A DNA stretch of 64,000 nucleotides from positions 78,050 through 142,049 of the forward strand of contig JAHJSA010000050.1 in NCBI GenBank assembly GCA_018830645.1, in the 5' to 3' direction. The notes beneath the pieces are model-generated. The model made no database searches and was not told the origin of the DNA. It worked only from the letters and a program-made list of their open reading frames with translations. The stretch's first letter is position 1; each line of letters opens with the position of its first letter. This DNA comes from Actinomycetota bacterium. GTDB lineage: Bacteria > Actinomycetota > Thermoleophilia > RBG-16-64-13. The translations under genes were made by a program, and so were the position numbers. This document shows, piece after piece, positions 32,629-42,163 of this stretch.

Positions 32629-33950
32629 GAGTAGCGCTCTTCCTTCCCCTCGAAGTCGATCACCAGCGGGATGCCCCATAGGGCGAAGGCGTCGCGCAAC
32701 CTATTCTCCAGGAAGTAGCCGTAGCTGCGCGTGATCAGGGCCTTCGAGTTCACCATGACCTTGAAACGAGGCGGCGACTCCTCGTACTGCACCACGTAGA
32801 ACAGCTTCAGCGCCTTGCCGCGTCGCTGAGGGGGGTCTTTGCGTGCCCGCAGGTCTTCGAGCCACGTATTGAGCGCCGGCGTCGGGATACGCGCCGCGTA
32901 TCGACTGTGAAGGTCGAGAGCCAGAGGAAGGACTCTCCCGAGGTTACGGCCGGTGAGGGCCGAGATGGTCACCCAGGGCGGTCTCATCTGCACCTTGGCA
33001 TTGAGGCGCGCGGTGACCATGTCGAGATCGATCGTTGACTCGTCCCACTTGTTGAACAGAATCGCCGTCGCACAACGGGCGCGCTGAGCCTCGTACGCCA
33101 CCTGCAGATCGAGATCCACCAACCCCTCGGATGCATCCACGACCACCAGCGCTACGTCACTCCGTTCGAGAGCCTTGATGGTCCGCAGGGAGCTGTAGAA
33201 TTCGACGTCGTCTTCGCTGCGCTTGCCCCGTCGACGTAGCCCGGCCGTGTCGACGAGGTTCACGGGTGTGCCCTCGTGCTCCACGAGCGTGTCGATGGCA
33301 TCACGCGTCGTGCCGGGGATCGGAGATACGATGGTGCGCTCGTGCCCGAGCAGAGCGTTCAGTATCGAACTCTTGCCCACGTTCGGGCGCCCCACGATGG
33401 CAACGTTCACCGGGACCGAGCTTTTCTCCTCGACGGCGGGCTCGGGAAGTGCCGCGATTATTGCATCAAGGATGTCGCCGATGCCCAGGCCGTGCTCGGC
33501 CGACACTCCGTGGGGCGTCCCCAGACCGAGTGCCCAGAACTCGTTCTGCCGTTCCTCGGCCGGGCGCAAGTCGATCTTGTTGACCGCGAGCACCACGGGT
33601 ACGTCACTCCTCCGGAGGATCTCGGCGATCTCGTGCTCCTGAGGGCCCACGCCCGTCTTCCCGTCCGTGAGGAACACGACCACGGCCGCGAGGTCCACCG
33701 CCTGCCGAGCCTGCGCCCGCACTTGGTCGGACAAGGGCTCTTTCGCCTTGAGGTCGATGCCTCCGGTGTCCACCAGCACGAACGATCGGTGAAGCCATTC
33801 CGCGAACCCCTCCTTCCGGTCGCGGGTGACGCCCGCCTCAGGAGCAACCACCGCTTCGCGGGTCTCTGTGATCCGGTTGAAGAACGTGGACTTGCCCACG
33901 TTCGGATAGCCCACGATGGCCACACGGGGCAGTGAAGCCGATAGGCTCAT
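32625..33950 (-). CDS. der: Ribosome biogenesis GTPase Der (EngA)
   Basis: A 441-residue GTPase with two tandem G domains used in 50S ribosome assembly. First domain: GYPNVGKSTFFN, DTGG, NKID. Second domain: GRPNVGKSSILN, DTAG, NKWD; then a KH-like C-terminal domain. ATG 33950 overlaps the ispH stop (ATGA); the longer in-frame start at 34049 lies inside ispH. The cmk-plsC-ispH-der clustering is frequent in bacteria. Confidence 0.96.
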   Translation of the reverse strand: MSLSASLPRVAIVGYPNVGKSTFFNRITETREAVVAPEAGVTRDRKEGFAEWLHRSFVLVDTGGIDLKAKEPLSDQVRAQARQAVDLAAVVVFLTDGKTGVGPQEHEIAEILRRSDVPVVLAVNKIDLRPAEERQNEFWALGLGTPHGVSAEHGLGIGDILDAIIAALPEPAVEEKSSVPVNVAIVGRPNVGKSSILNALLGHERTIVSPIPGTTRDAIDTLVEHEGTPVNLVDTAGLRRRGKRSEDDVEFYSSLRTIKALERSDVALVVVDASEGLVDLDLQVAYEAQRARCATAILFNKWDESTIDLDMVTARLNAKVQMRPPWVTISALTGRNLGRVLPLALDLHSRYAARIPTPALNTWLEDLRARKDPPQRRGKALKLFYVVQYEESPPRFKVMVNSKALITRSYGYFLENRLRDAFALWGIPLVIDFEGKEERYS

Positions 33951-34795
33951 GACGACAACTCCCGCACTCGTGCCACCACAGCTTCGATTTGGGCGGGGGG
34001 GGTCGAGGCTCCGGCCGTGATCCCCACAGAGTCGACACCCTCCAACCACTCCCGCTGGACCTCCTCAGCACCCTCGACGTGGAACGAACGAGGCTGCACG
34101 GCCGAGCTCAGTTGCACGAGTCGCGCGGTGTTGCCGGAGTCCCTTCCCCCCACCACGATCACGAGATCCACCTCCTCGGCCAGCTCCACGGTCTCCCGCT
34201 GGCGGCGCTCCGTAGCGCTACAGATGGTGTTGAACACGCGAAGCTCGCTCACTCGGGGAGTCAGGGCAGCCGCCAACGCAGCAAGACGCGCCTGCGACTG
34301 AGTCGTCTGAACCACGAGACCCACCCTCCGTCCGTCGAGCCACTCGGGTATTTCCTCCGGCTCTTCGAGCACCACCGCGTCGGGGCCGGCGTGAGATCGG
34401 ATGCCCAGCACCTCCGGATGGTCGGGTTCCCCTAAGATGACCACCTTGTAACCTTCGGCTCGAAGTCGCGCGGCCTTGTCCTGGGCCGCTTTGACGAAGG
34501 TACAGGTGGCGTCGACCACCTGGATATCGCTCTCTGCCAACACGTCTTTCACCTCGATCGGGATTCCATGCGAACGTATGATGACGGTGCCTTCCGTCTT
34601 GGCGGCCAGGTCCTCGACCCGACCGATGCCCTCGGCTTCCAACTCGGCGATCACGCCGGGGTTGTGGATGAGAGGTCCCAAGGTATCGACGGGCGCTCGG
34701 CACGTCGCGACCGCGTCGCGGGCGATCTCGAGGGCACGCTCGACGCCCCAGCAGAAGCCGGCAGAGGCCGGCACCACGATGCGCAGATCGCTCAT
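33947..34795 (-). CDS. ispH: 4-hydroxy-3-methylbut-2-enyl diphosphate reductase
   Basis: Last enzyme of the MEP isoprenoid pathway, an Fe-S reductase; 282 residues. Cluster cysteines are in AGFCWGVERA, DATCTFV and NTICSAT. Substrate residues are in IRSHG, GEPDHPEV and GGRDSGNT. ATG 34795 overlaps the plsC stop; the long in-frame extension to 35221 is out-of-frame plsC sequence. Together with dxs at 59.7-61.6 kb it shows that this organism uses the MEP pathway. Confidence 0.96.
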   Translation of the reverse strand: MSDLRIVVPASAGFCWGVERALEIARDAVATCRAPVDTLGPLIHNPGVIAELEAEGIGRVEDLAAKTEGTVIIRSHGIPIEVKDVLAESDIQVVDATCTFVKAAQDKAARLRAEGYKVVILGEPDHPEVLGIRSHAGPDAVVLEEPEEIPEWLDGRRVGLVVQTTQSQARLAALAAALTPRVSELRVFNTICSATERRQRETVELAEEVDLVIVVGGRDSGNTARLVQLSSAVQPRSFHVEGAEEVQREWLEGVDSVGITAGASTPPAQIEAVVARVRELSS

Positions 34796-35442
34796 TCGAC
34801 AGTCTCCGATGATGCGGGGACATGTCCCAGCATGGCGCCCACCCGCGTCATCCAGCGAGCACCGATCTCCTGGTGACGCTCCCCTCGCGGGAGCCCCTCG
34901 ACGCCAACGTCCAAGGAGGCGCCGAAGGTCACGGACACACGAGGAAGCCTCGGGATGCCGCCGCGCGCGATGCGGTCCGTACCAGAAAGCGCCACCGGGA
35001 TCGTGGTGACACCCTCGCGGAGGGCCAACAGTGCGAACCCAGGCAACGCGGTGCCCAGGCGACCGGCTCGCTGCCTGGTCCCCTCGGGGAATATGCCCAC
35101 CACACACCCGTCGCTCAGGTAGCCCACGGCAGTCCGGATCGCCTCTCTGTCGGCCTCGCCCCGCCGCACCGGAAAGGCGCTCAGTCCCTCGACGACATGG
35201 CCGAGGGCCGACGACTTCCACAACTCCGACTTCGCCATGAAGTGGGCTTGGCGCGGAGCAGCCACTCCGATGAACACCGGATCGATGTTCGAGACGTGGT
35301 TCACCGCAAGCAGGACGGCACCGTGGGTAGGCACGTTCTCGATACCCTCTATCCGCATGCGGAAGAGCAACCGAAAGGGGATTCTGATGAGCAATCTGAC
35401 CAACTTGTACAGCCGTTCATCGCGTGGACCGGCGATCAGCAC
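34792..35442 (-). CDS. plsC: 1-acyl-sn-glycerol-3-phosphate acyltransferase PlsC
   Basis: A 216-residue membrane-associated acyltransferase making phosphatidic acid. Motifs: NHVSNID (the H-x4-D catalytic pair), FPVRRGEADR, FPEGTRQRAG and a Pro in VTTIPVALSG. GTG 35442 has GGAGG 6 bases upstream and overlaps the end of cmk by a few bases; longer frames upstream are cmk read out of frame. With plsY and gpsA in the same operon it gives three consecutive steps of phospholipid synthesis. Confidence 0.92.
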   Translation of the reverse strand: MLIAGPRDERLYKLVRLLIRIPFRLLFRMRIEGIENVPTHGAVLLAVNHVSNIDPVFIGVAAPRQAHFMAKSELWKSSALGHVVEGLSAFPVRRGEADREAIRTAVGYLSDGCVVGIFPEGTRQRAGRLGTALPGFALLALREGVTTIPVALSGTDRIARGGIPRLPRVSVTFGASLDVGVEGLPRGERHQEIGARWMTRVGAMLGHVPASSETVE

Positions 35443-36119
35443 GATCCGCCTCCATCGCTTCCGACGCCGACAGCCTCGGCGGCGATCCGATCGACCACTT
35501 CTTCGATGCTCAGCTCCGTGGTGTCGATCTCGATGGCGTCCCGCGGTTTCCTGAGCGGGGCGACCGACCGGGTGGAGTCGTGAGTGTCGCGCAAGAGTAT
35601 CTCCCTCTCCAGCGTCTTGGCGGAGATGCAGATGCCCTGTTCTTCGAGCTGACGCTTCCGGCGTACGGCACGAACGCCCACCGAAGCCGTCAAGAACACC
35701 TTGAGATCGGCGCGAGGACACACGACCGTACCGATGTCCCGGCCCTCGAGCACTACGTCTCCCGTTTCGGCCATGCCACGCTGCCGCAGCTTCAAGGCCT
35801 CGCGCACCTTGCGATGAGCGGCCACGTACGACACCTTCTGGCTCACCAATGGCTCACGAATGGCCTTGGTCACGTCGCGACCGGCCACCCGCACCTGTGG
35901 GAGCCCTTGGGCGGATTCCGAGAGGTCGATTTCCATCTCGAGCGCTAGGGATCCCAATGCGTCGTCGTCTTCGAGCGACACGCCCTTCTCGAGGGCGAGG
36001 AGGGTCACGGCGCGGTACATCGCGCCGGTATCCACGTAGGTAAGGGCGAGTCGCTCTGCGACCGCTTGTGCGATGGTACTCTTGCCGGAGCCTGCGGGCC
36101 CGTCGATGGCTATGATCAT
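35436..36119 (-). CDS. cmk: Cytidylate kinase
   Basis: A 227-residue kinase phosphorylating CMP and dCMP. P-loop AIDGPAGSGKSTIAQ at the very N-terminus, YVDTGAMYRAVT, GRDIGTVVCPRADLKVFLTA and the lid region RDTHDSTRSVAPL. ATG 36119 overlaps the aroA stop (ATGA). The aroA-cmk adjacency is common; together with tyrA and aroF it continues the aromatic part of this operon. Confidence 0.95.
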   Translation of the reverse strand: MIIAIDGPAGSGKSTIAQAVAERLALTYVDTGAMYRAVTLLALEKGVSLEDDDALGSLALEMEIDLSESAQGLPQVRVAGRDVTKAIREPLVSQKVSYVAAHRKVREALKLRQRGMAETGDVVLEGRDIGTVVCPRADLKVFLTASVGVRAVRRKRQLEEQGICISAKTLEREILLRDTHDSTRSVAPLRKPRDAIEIDTTELSIEEVVDRIAAEAVGVGSDGGGSC

Positions 36120-37444
36120 CTGTCGCCCTCCGGCGAACTCAACAGGTCCATCGTACCAGCGAACCCAGGGAACGACACGTCGATGCACGCTACGTCGTCC
36201 ACGTGCACACCCTCGCTCGAGGCAAGCCCCGCCGTGGCTCCCACCATCGCAAGTCGATGGTCCCCGTGCGCGCGGATCGCGCCGCCCGTCCACCCTTCAG
36301 GGCGGCCGACGATATCGAGGCCGTCGTCGTACTCGGTCACCCTCACTCCGAGGGCCCTCAGGACCTCGGCGACCGCCGCCAGGCGGTCGCTCTCCTTCAC
36401 CCGCAGCTCGCCCGCTCCCCGAAGGCGAGAAGTGCCGCTCGCCTTGGCCGCGGCAAGGGCCCACACCGGCAGTTCGTCGATCAACAAGGGCACCTCCTCC
36501 GGGGTCACATCCGTGGCCGACAGCGCGCGATGCTCCGCGTGGACAGCACCCGTAGGCTCAGGAGCCAGAGAGTCGTAGGAACTGACCGATAGGTGCGCCC
36601 CCATACGCTCGAGCACGGCGAGCAACCCGGTCCTCGTAGGGTTCAGGCCCACCTTCTCCACGGTGAGTGCTGAACCCGGGATGATGAGGGCGGCCACGAT
36701 CAAAAACGCCGCCGAGCTGAAGTCGCCGGGCACCGTGATCTCGCTGAGACTGAGGGCCTCCAACGGCTCGACGGTGATCCGCACCGAGCCGCCGACCTCG
36801 GCGATCCGTTGGATCCGTGCGCCCCCTGAAAGGAGAAGTCGCTCAGTGTGATCTCGAGAAACGCCCGGTTCCACCACCACGGTGACGCCCGACGCCCTCA
36901 GGCCCGCCAGGAGCAGACACGACTTCACCTGGGCGGAGGCCACAGGCAGGTGGTGCTCACAGGCATGGAGAGATCCGCCGATGATGCCCACCGGGGGCAA
37001 GGAGTTCCGCGCGCGACCCCACACCCGGGCCCCCATCGCCTCCAGCGGTCGCAGCACACGCGACATGGGCCGACGGCGGATGCTCTCGTCCCCCGTAAGT
37101 ACGGTGAGGAACGGGGACGCGGCCACTAACCCGGGCAGCAGCCGCATCAAAGTGCCCGCGTTCCTAACATCGATCACATCCTCAGGCTCGCGCAGGCCTT
37201 CCCAACCGCCCCCATGCACCACCACACACCCCGATTCGGGGCTCTCGACGGAGACCCCGAGGGCACGCACCGCGTCCACGGTCGCCAGGGTGTCCGCCGA
37301 CCGGAGGAAGCCGTTCACGACCACCGATCCCTCCGAGACCGCCCCGAAGAGGATGGAGCGATGCGAGATCGACTTGTCGCCGGGCACCTCGACGACTCCC
37401 CGGAGCCCCTCAGCAGCCGGTTGGAAGAAGCCATGGAAGCTCAT
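36116..37444 (-). CDS. aroA: 3-phosphoshikimate 1-carboxyvinyltransferase (EPSP synthase)
   Basis: A 442-residue shikimate-pathway enzyme. N-terminal GDKSISHRSILFGAVSEG, NAGTLMRLLPGL, LTGDESIRRRPM, RVKESDRLAAVAEVL and GDHRLAMVGATAG all match the family. At the residue that sets glyphosate sensitivity, the GNAGT motif reads RNAGT. The ATG overlaps the tyrA stop (ATGA). Confidence 0.95.
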   Translation of the reverse strand: MSFHGFFQPAAEGLRGVVEVPGDKSISHRSILFGAVSEGSVVVNGFLRSADTLATVDAVRALGVSVESPESGCVVVHGGGWEGLREPEDVIDVRNAGTLMRLLPGLVAASPFLTVLTGDESIRRRPMSRVLRPLEAMGARVWGRARNSLPPVGIIGGSLHACEHHLPVASAQVKSCLLLAGLRASGVTVVVEPGVSRDHTERLLLSGGARIQRIAEVGGSVRITVEPLEALSLSEITVPGDFSSAAFLIVAALIIPGSALTVEKVGLNPTRTGLLAVLERMGAHLSVSSYDSLAPEPTGAVHAEHRALSATDVTPEEVPLLIDELPVWALAAAKASGTSRLRGAGELRVKESDRLAAVAEVLRALGVRVTEYDDGLDIVGRPEGWTGGAIRAHGDHRLAMVGATAGLASSEGVHVDDVACIDVSFPGFAGTMDLLSSPEGDR

Positions 37445-38577
37445 CCTGCCGGCGTTCCCACAAAGGAGACGACGGCCGGATAGCCGAGCGCTTCAGCAAG
37501 CGAACACGCGGACGCGGCCTCCTCTTCCCCGTTCACGAACAGTACGAGGTCTCCGCCCACGGCCCGGCTGAAATGGTGCAGGGTCAGGTCCTCGATGTTG
37601 ATGTTGGCGTTGCCGAGAGATGTCATCACCCGCGACAGCACGCCGGGTTCGTCGGGGATCCGCACGGTCACGCGGTACAGGGTATCGAGGACGATGTCCT
37701 CGTGTTGGAGTAGTTCTCGGCGATATGAGGCCGCCGTGTTGATGCCCCGAAGCACCGCCTCTTCGTCACCGTCGCGCAGGTTCTCGCAGAGCATCATGAT
37801 GTCGGCGGCGACGCTCTTCAGTGACAGGATCAGGGCTTCTCGATTGTCGAAGAAAATGTCGCGCCACATCGGCGGGTTCGCGCCGGCTACGCGCGTGAGG
37901 TCCTTGAAGCTCGGGCCCACGGAGAACATCGCCCGGCGCCCGGACGCCTCGAATCCCCCCACTTCGGTCATGAGGACGTTCGCGAGCACGTGCGGCACGT
38001 GGCTCACCAGAGCCATGATCCGGTCGTGGGCATCGGCGCCCAAGGCGATGGGGCGGGCACCCAGTGAGGTCACGAAGGCATGTAACCCCTCGTGGAGCTC
38101 CGCCGGCGAATCGTCGGATGGGCACAGGAAGTAGATGGCTCGGTCGAACAGGTCGGCCCGTGCGAACCGCACGCCGCTGGTCTCGGCTCCGCAGATAGGA
38201 TGCCCGGCGATGAAGCGGGCGCGGGCGGCGCTCGAGAGCCCCGAGACCAGCGCGCTCTTGGTGCTCCCGATGTCGGTGATCAGACGCGGTGGTGGTTGGG
38301 CGGCAGCCGCTTCCTCGACCAGGGCGGGGATACTGCGGACCGGCGTGCACACCACCACGAGATCGGCTCCGGCGGCCGCCTCCGCGATCGAGCCGCAGCG
38401 CCGGGTGATCACTCCGGCCGCCAAAGCCTCGTCCAATGCGCGCGGATCGGCGTCGTACCCCCTCACTTCGGGGACGTCGGCCCTCCTCCGCGCCGCGAGG
38501 GCGAGGCTTCCGCCCATCATCCCAACGCCGAGCAGAGCGAGAGTCTGCACGGACAGGGTCTCGCTGGTAGGCGCCAA
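37441..38577 (-). CDS. tyrA: Prephenate dehydrogenase with C-terminal ACT domain
   Basis: A 378-residue enzyme of tyrosine synthesis. NAD-binding ALLGVGMMGGSLALAARR, DIGSTKSALV, GHPICGAETSGV, and the HDRIMALVSHVPH motif; an ACT domain at about residues 298-370 (RVTVRIPDEPGVLSRVMTSL) suggests tyrosine feedback. The start is uncertain: TTG 38577 was taken, 3 bases after the aroF stop; GTG 38550 is possible. The coupled order aroF-tyrA-aroA is a dedicated aromatic unit. Confidence 0.92.
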   Translation of the reverse strand: MAPTSETLSVQTLALLGVGMMGGSLALAARRRADVPEVRGYDADPRALDEALAAGVITRRCGSIAEAAAGADLVVVCTPVRSIPALVEEAAAAQPPPRLITDIGSTKSALVSGLSSAARARFIAGHPICGAETSGVRFARADLFDRAIYFLCPSDDSPAELHEGLHAFVTSLGARPIALGADAHDRIMALVSHVPHVLANVLMTEVGGFEASGRRAMFSVGPSFKDLTRVAGANPPMWRDIFFDNREALILSLKSVAADIMMLCENLRDGDEEAVLRGINTAASYRRELLQHEDIVLDTLYRVTVRIPDEPGVLSRVMTSLGNANINIEDLTLHHFSRAVGGDLVLFVNGEEEAASACSLAEALGYPAVVSFVGTPAG

Positions 38578-38580
38578 CCT

Positions 38581-39627
38581 CTAGCCTACCGTCTTCCCGA
38601 ACCACTGGACCAGTTCCGCGATACGCTTGGCGGTACACGCGAACTCGCGTAGATTGAGCGACTGCCCGCCGTCGCACAGTGCCGCCTCCGGGGCGGGATG
38701 CGCTTCGATCATGAGACCGTCGGCGCCGGCGGCGATCGCCGCCAAGGAGAGCGGCTCGATAAGATCCACCTTCCCCGTGGCATGGCTGGGGTCGACGATC
38801 ACAGGCAAGTGAGAACGCTGCTTGATGATGGGGACCGCGGAGAGGTCGAGGGTGTTGCGGGTGGCGGTCTCGAACGTCCTGATGCCTCTCTCACAGAGGA
38901 TCACGCGGTTGTTGCCCTCTTTGACGATGTACTCGGCTGCCATGAGCAGTTCGTCCACCGTGGCCGAGAGGCCACGCTTGAGCAGCACAGGCTTCTCCAC
39001 CTGACCAACCGCCGAAAGGAGATAGAAGTTCTGCATGTTCCGGGCGCCTATCTGGATGACGTCGGCATACTCGGCCACGGCATCGAGATGCCTGGGATCC
39101 ATGAGCTCGGTGACCACGGGGAGGCCTGTGCGTTCGCGCGCCTCCGCGAGGATCTCGAGCGCTTCCACTCCCAGGCCCTGGAAGGCATAGGGCGACGTTC
39201 GCGGCTTGTACGCCCCGCCCCGCAGCATCGAGGCACCGGCCTCCTTCATGGAATCGGCCGCCGAAAGGAGTTGCTCTCGGCTCTCAACGGAACACGGCCC
39301 GGCGATCAGGGCCACGTGGCTACCGCCGATCTTGGTGCCTCCCACCTCGATGACGGTATCGCTGGTGCGGAACTCGCGACTCACGAGCTTGTACGGGCGC
39401 AGGATCGGCAGGATCTTCTCGACCCCGGGGTACGCTTCCATAGGGATGCCGGCGATGACTTCGCGGTCCCCCATGACGCCGATCACCGTGACCGTGTCTC
39501 CAGTGGAGACGTGGCCCCGCGCTCCGGCTTCCGCCAGCCGTTCGAGCACGTGATCCACCTCCACCGGCGTCGTGCCCTCCCGCATGACGATCATGGTCTC
39601 GATGCTGCCGCCTTCAAAGAGGCTCAT
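38581..39627 (-). CDS. aroF: 3-deoxy-7-phosphoheptulonate synthase (DAHP synthase), type I-beta
   Basis: First enzyme of the shikimate pathway; 348 residues. An N-terminal ferredoxin-like regulatory domain (residues about 10-75, [20 protein letters not shown]) is followed by the TIM barrel with [51 protein letters not shown] and VDPSHATGK. This N-terminal domain is the tyrosine-sensing element in the Thermotoga enzyme. The ATG overlaps the hisC-like gene stop region by 4 bases. Confidence 0.94.
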   Translation of the reverse strand: MSLFEGGSIETMIVMREGTTPVEVDHVLERLAEAGARGHVSTGDTVTVIGVMGDREVIAGIPMEAYPGVEKILPILRPYKLVSREFRTSDTVIEVGGTKIGGSHVALIAGPCSVESREQLLSAADSMKEAGASMLRGGAYKPRTSPYAFQGLGVEALEILAEARERTGLPVVTELMDPRHLDAVAEYADVIQIGARNMQNFYLLSAVGQVEKPVLLKRGLSATVDELLMAAEYIVKEGNNRVILCERGIRTFETATRNTLDLSAVPIIKQRSHLPVIVDPSHATGKVDLIEPLSLAAIAAGADGLMIEAHPAPEAALCDGGQSLNLREFACTAKRIAELVQWFGKTVG

Positions 39628-40736
39628 GTGGGTCCCTCCTCACCTGCAAGGTCGCTGAGCGCGCCCAGGAATAGGTCATTCTCCTCGCTCGTACCAACTG
39701 TCGCTCGAACCCAACCGGGGTAACCGATCCCCCATCCGGATCGCACCAGCACACCTCGCTCGAGCAGCGCGTTCGGCACCTCGGCGGCAGCTGAGGGGAG
39801 CCCTTCTACCCCCACGAGCATGAAATTGGCCTCGGAAGGCACCCACGGCCGGCCGAGCGCTGTGAGCAGCTCGCCGATGCGAACCCGCTCCCCGGCCACG
39901 TGATCTCGCCGCTCCGCGACCCGCTCGGGGTGGCGCAGTGCCTCCAGCGCCGCCACCTGCGCAAGGGTCGACACATTGTACGGCTGCCGCACCTTGTCGA
40001 TGGCGTCGATGACACTCGGATGCGCGACGCCGTAGCCGATGCGAAGGCCGGCCAGTCCGTAGATCTTGGAGAACGTCCTCAGGATCACGAGGTTCTCGTA
40101 GTCCCGCAGCCACGGCACGGTGTCCTCGAGATCGGGGCGGCTCACGTACTCCGTATATGCCTCGTCGAATACCACCAGTGTCTCCGGCGGGACGGTCTCC
40201 ATCAGGTCACGCAGCGCTGCCGCGCCCACGCAGGTGCCACTGGGGTTGTTCGGTTCGCACACGATGAGCAGGCGCGTGTCCTCGCGCACCGCCCGCTTCA
40301 TGGCATCCAGGTCGTGCCGGTGGTCGCGGAGCGGGACGGCATCGAACTCGGCCTGCCGAGCCAAGGCGATAGTCTCGTACACGACGAAGGAGGGATCGGC
40401 GTACACCATGTGTACCCCTGGGCCCAGCACCGCTTCGCCAAGCAGCATGAGGAGGTCGCACGAACCGTTCCCGAACATCATGGCCCCGGACTCGACGCCC
40501 AGCCTGTCCGAGAGAGAAGCCCTCAGCTCTTCACAGCCCCCCGACGGGTACCGGTTGAGCCCGGTCAAAGACGCCGTCAACGCCTCGATCACCTCAGGGA
40601 AGGGCCCATCGGCGCACTCGTTCGCTCCGAGCTCGACTACTCGATCAAGCCCGTATCGGCCACGGATCTCGGCCATCGGTGGACCGGCCTTGTACGGCAC
40701 CAGCCCCTCCAGAGCCTTGTTGAACTTCGCGGTCAA
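39624..40736 (-). CDS. hisC: HisC-family PLP aminotransferase, probably aromatic/histidinol-phosphate
   Basis: A 370-residue class I/II aminotransferase. PLP Lys in [42 protein letters not shown]. The family converts histidinol phosphate, but members in aromatic operons often transaminate prephenate-pathway products. Here the gene sits next to aroF-tyrA-aroA and no other his gene is near, so an aromatic aminotransferase role is likely as well. The TTG start overlaps the rluB stop (TTGA). Confidence 0.88.
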   Translation of the reverse strand: MTAKFNKALEGLVPYKAGPPMAEIRGRYGLDRVVELGANECADGPFPEVIEALTASLTGLNRYPSGGCEELRASLSDRLGVESGAMMFGNGSCDLLMLLGEAVLGPGVHMVYADPSFVVYETIALARQAEFDAVPLRDHRHDLDAMKRAVREDTRLLIVCEPNNPSGTCVGAAALRDLMETVPPETLVVFDEAYTEYVSRPDLEDTVPWLRDYENLVILRTFSKIYGLAGLRIGYGVAHPSVIDAIDKVRQPYNVSTLAQVAALEALRHPERVAERRDHVAGERVRIGELLTALGRPWVPSEANFMLVGVEGLPSAAAEVPNALLERGVLVRSGWGIGYPGWVRATVGTSEENDLFLGALSDLAGEEGPT

Positions 40737-41476
40737 GCCTCGTTCCCTTTCGCATGCGGATCGTCGTCCCCGTAGACGGCCCGCTTCAGATTCTCTATCT
40801 CAGGCCCTCGAAGGCGTCGCACCGCGCCCACGAACATCCCGTCGTCGGTGAGTGGTCCAAAGCGCCCGCGATGGAGGCTGACCACAGAGTGCCCCACGGC
40901 CTCCAACATACGCCGTACCTGCCGATTGCGGCCCTCGTGCAGTGTCAAGCGTAGGACGCTGTTCCGTCCGACGGAGACGAGATGGACGTCGGCCGGCGCG
41001 GTGACGCCATCCTCCAATTCGACCCCCTCTGACAAGCGCCGAGCCGTTGCCTCGGTCACCCGGCCCCGAGCGATGACCTCGTACTCCTTCTCGACTCCGT
41101 ACGACGGGTGCAGAAGACGATGAGCAAGAGCGCCGTCGTTGGTGATCAGGAGCAGACCCGTGGTCGCCGCGTCCAGGCGTCCGACCGGAAACACCCGTGT
41201 TTCCGTAGGCACGCAGTCTACCACCGTTCGCCGGCCTTGGGGGTCGTCGGCCGTCGACACCACACCGGCCGGCTTGTTGAGGAGCCAGTACTCGATCCCC
41301 TCACTCACGATCTCGCGCTCGTCGACGGTGACCGTCTGGGTGATCAGGTCGACAGACATGCCCAGCGTGGCCGGCACTCCGTCCACCGCCACGCGCCCTG
41401 CGCGGATCAGCTCCTCACACGACCTTCGCGAGCCGAAGCCGGCAGAAGCCAGTGCCCGCTGCAGACGCTCGCTCAT
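40733..41476 (-). CDS. rluB: rRNA pseudouridine synthase, RluB/RsuA family
   Basis: A 247-residue enzyme with an N-terminal S4 RNA-binding domain (residues 1-60, RLQRALASAGFGSRRSCEEL) and a RsuA-type catalytic domain with GRLDAATTGLLL (catalytic Asp). Family members modify 23S rRNA U2605 (RluB) or 16S U516 (RsuA). The scpA-scpB-rluB order is the standard Gram-positive arrangement, which favours RluB. The ATG overlaps the scpB stop. Confidence 0.93.
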   Translation of the reverse strand: MSERLQRALASAGFGSRRSCEELIRAGRVAVDGVPATLGMSVDLITQTVTVDEREIVSEGIEYWLLNKPAGVVSTADDPQGRRTVVDCVPTETRVFPVGRLDAATTGLLLITNDGALAHRLLHPSYGVEKEYEVIARGRVTEATARRLSEGVELEDGVTAPADVHLVSVGRNSVLRLTLHEGRNRQVRRMLEAVGHSVVSLHRGRFGPLTDDGMFVGAVRRLRGPEIENLKRAVYGDDDPHAKGNEA

Positions 41477-42153
41477 TCAGGCGAGACCGCGACGCCCAGC
41501 CGCCTCCTGAGTTCCTCCCTCTGTTCCTCGCCCACTTCGAACTGCGAAAGAGGGGGCAACCGGTCGAGTCCGGGAAGATCAAAGGCGATCAGGAATCGCT
41601 CCGTGGTGCCATACAGGACTGCCGCGCCCGGCCCTTCACGGCGCCCCACTTCCTGCACCATCTCCCGGTCGAGCAGGGTGTGAAGCGCCGAGTCGGAATT
41701 CACCCCCCGGATCTCGGCGATCTCGGGGCGCGATACCGGCTGAAGGTAGGTGACGATAGCCAACGTCTCCAGCGCGGCGGGAGACAAGCGGGGATCCTCG
41801 GTTACGTCGAAGAGGCGGGAGAGCGCGGGCTCGGCGGCTGCGTTCGTTCGAAAGAGCCAGCCGCCCGCCACGCAGGCCAACTCGAATCCGCGGGGGCCGC
41901 CCACGGGGTACTCCAGCCGCAGCGCCTCAAGACACTCTGCGATCGAGTCTGCCGAAACCGGCTCGGCGTACGACACGGCCTCCGCGAGCCTCTCCGTCGC
42001 CAGCGGGCGCCCCGAGGCGAAGAGCACCGCCTCGACATCGCGGCGAAGGCGAAGCCGGTCGTCCAACAGTGGCGGCGCCGACTGTGGTGACGCCACTGGG
42101 TGCGACCCAACAGCGGGCGGGGTGCCGGCAGGTCCAGATTCGCGGTCGATCAT
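41473..42153 (-). CDS. scpB: Segregation and condensation protein B
   Basis: A 226-residue winged-helix kleisin-partner protein of the Smc complex, which organises the chromosome. Core: VEAVLFASGRPLATERLAEA, SPAALETLAIVTYLQPVSRP, GAAVLYGTTERFL. ATG 42153 has GAAGG 5 bases upstream and lies 10 bases after the scpA stop; a longer frame to 42258 runs into scpA. The first ~25 residues are a disordered Pro/Ala-rich extension. Confidence 0.93.
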   Translation of the reverse strand: MIDRESGPAGTPPAVGSHPVASPQSAPPLLDDRLRLRRDVEAVLFASGRPLATERLAEAVSYAEPVSADSIAECLEALRLEYPVGGPRGFELACVAGGWLFRTNAAAEPALSRLFDVTEDPRLSPAALETLAIVTYLQPVSRPEIAEIRGVNSDSALHTLLDREMVQEVGRREGPGAAVLYGTTERFLIAFDLPGLDRLPPLSQFEVGEEQREELRRRLGVAVSPE

Positions 42154-42163
42154 GGGCGCCTTC

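Noticed and set aside
33951..35221. Extended N-terminus of ispH reaching to 35221
   Set aside because: The first ~140 codons are plsC read in the wrong frame; ATG 34795 overlaps the plsC stop and starts the conserved domain.
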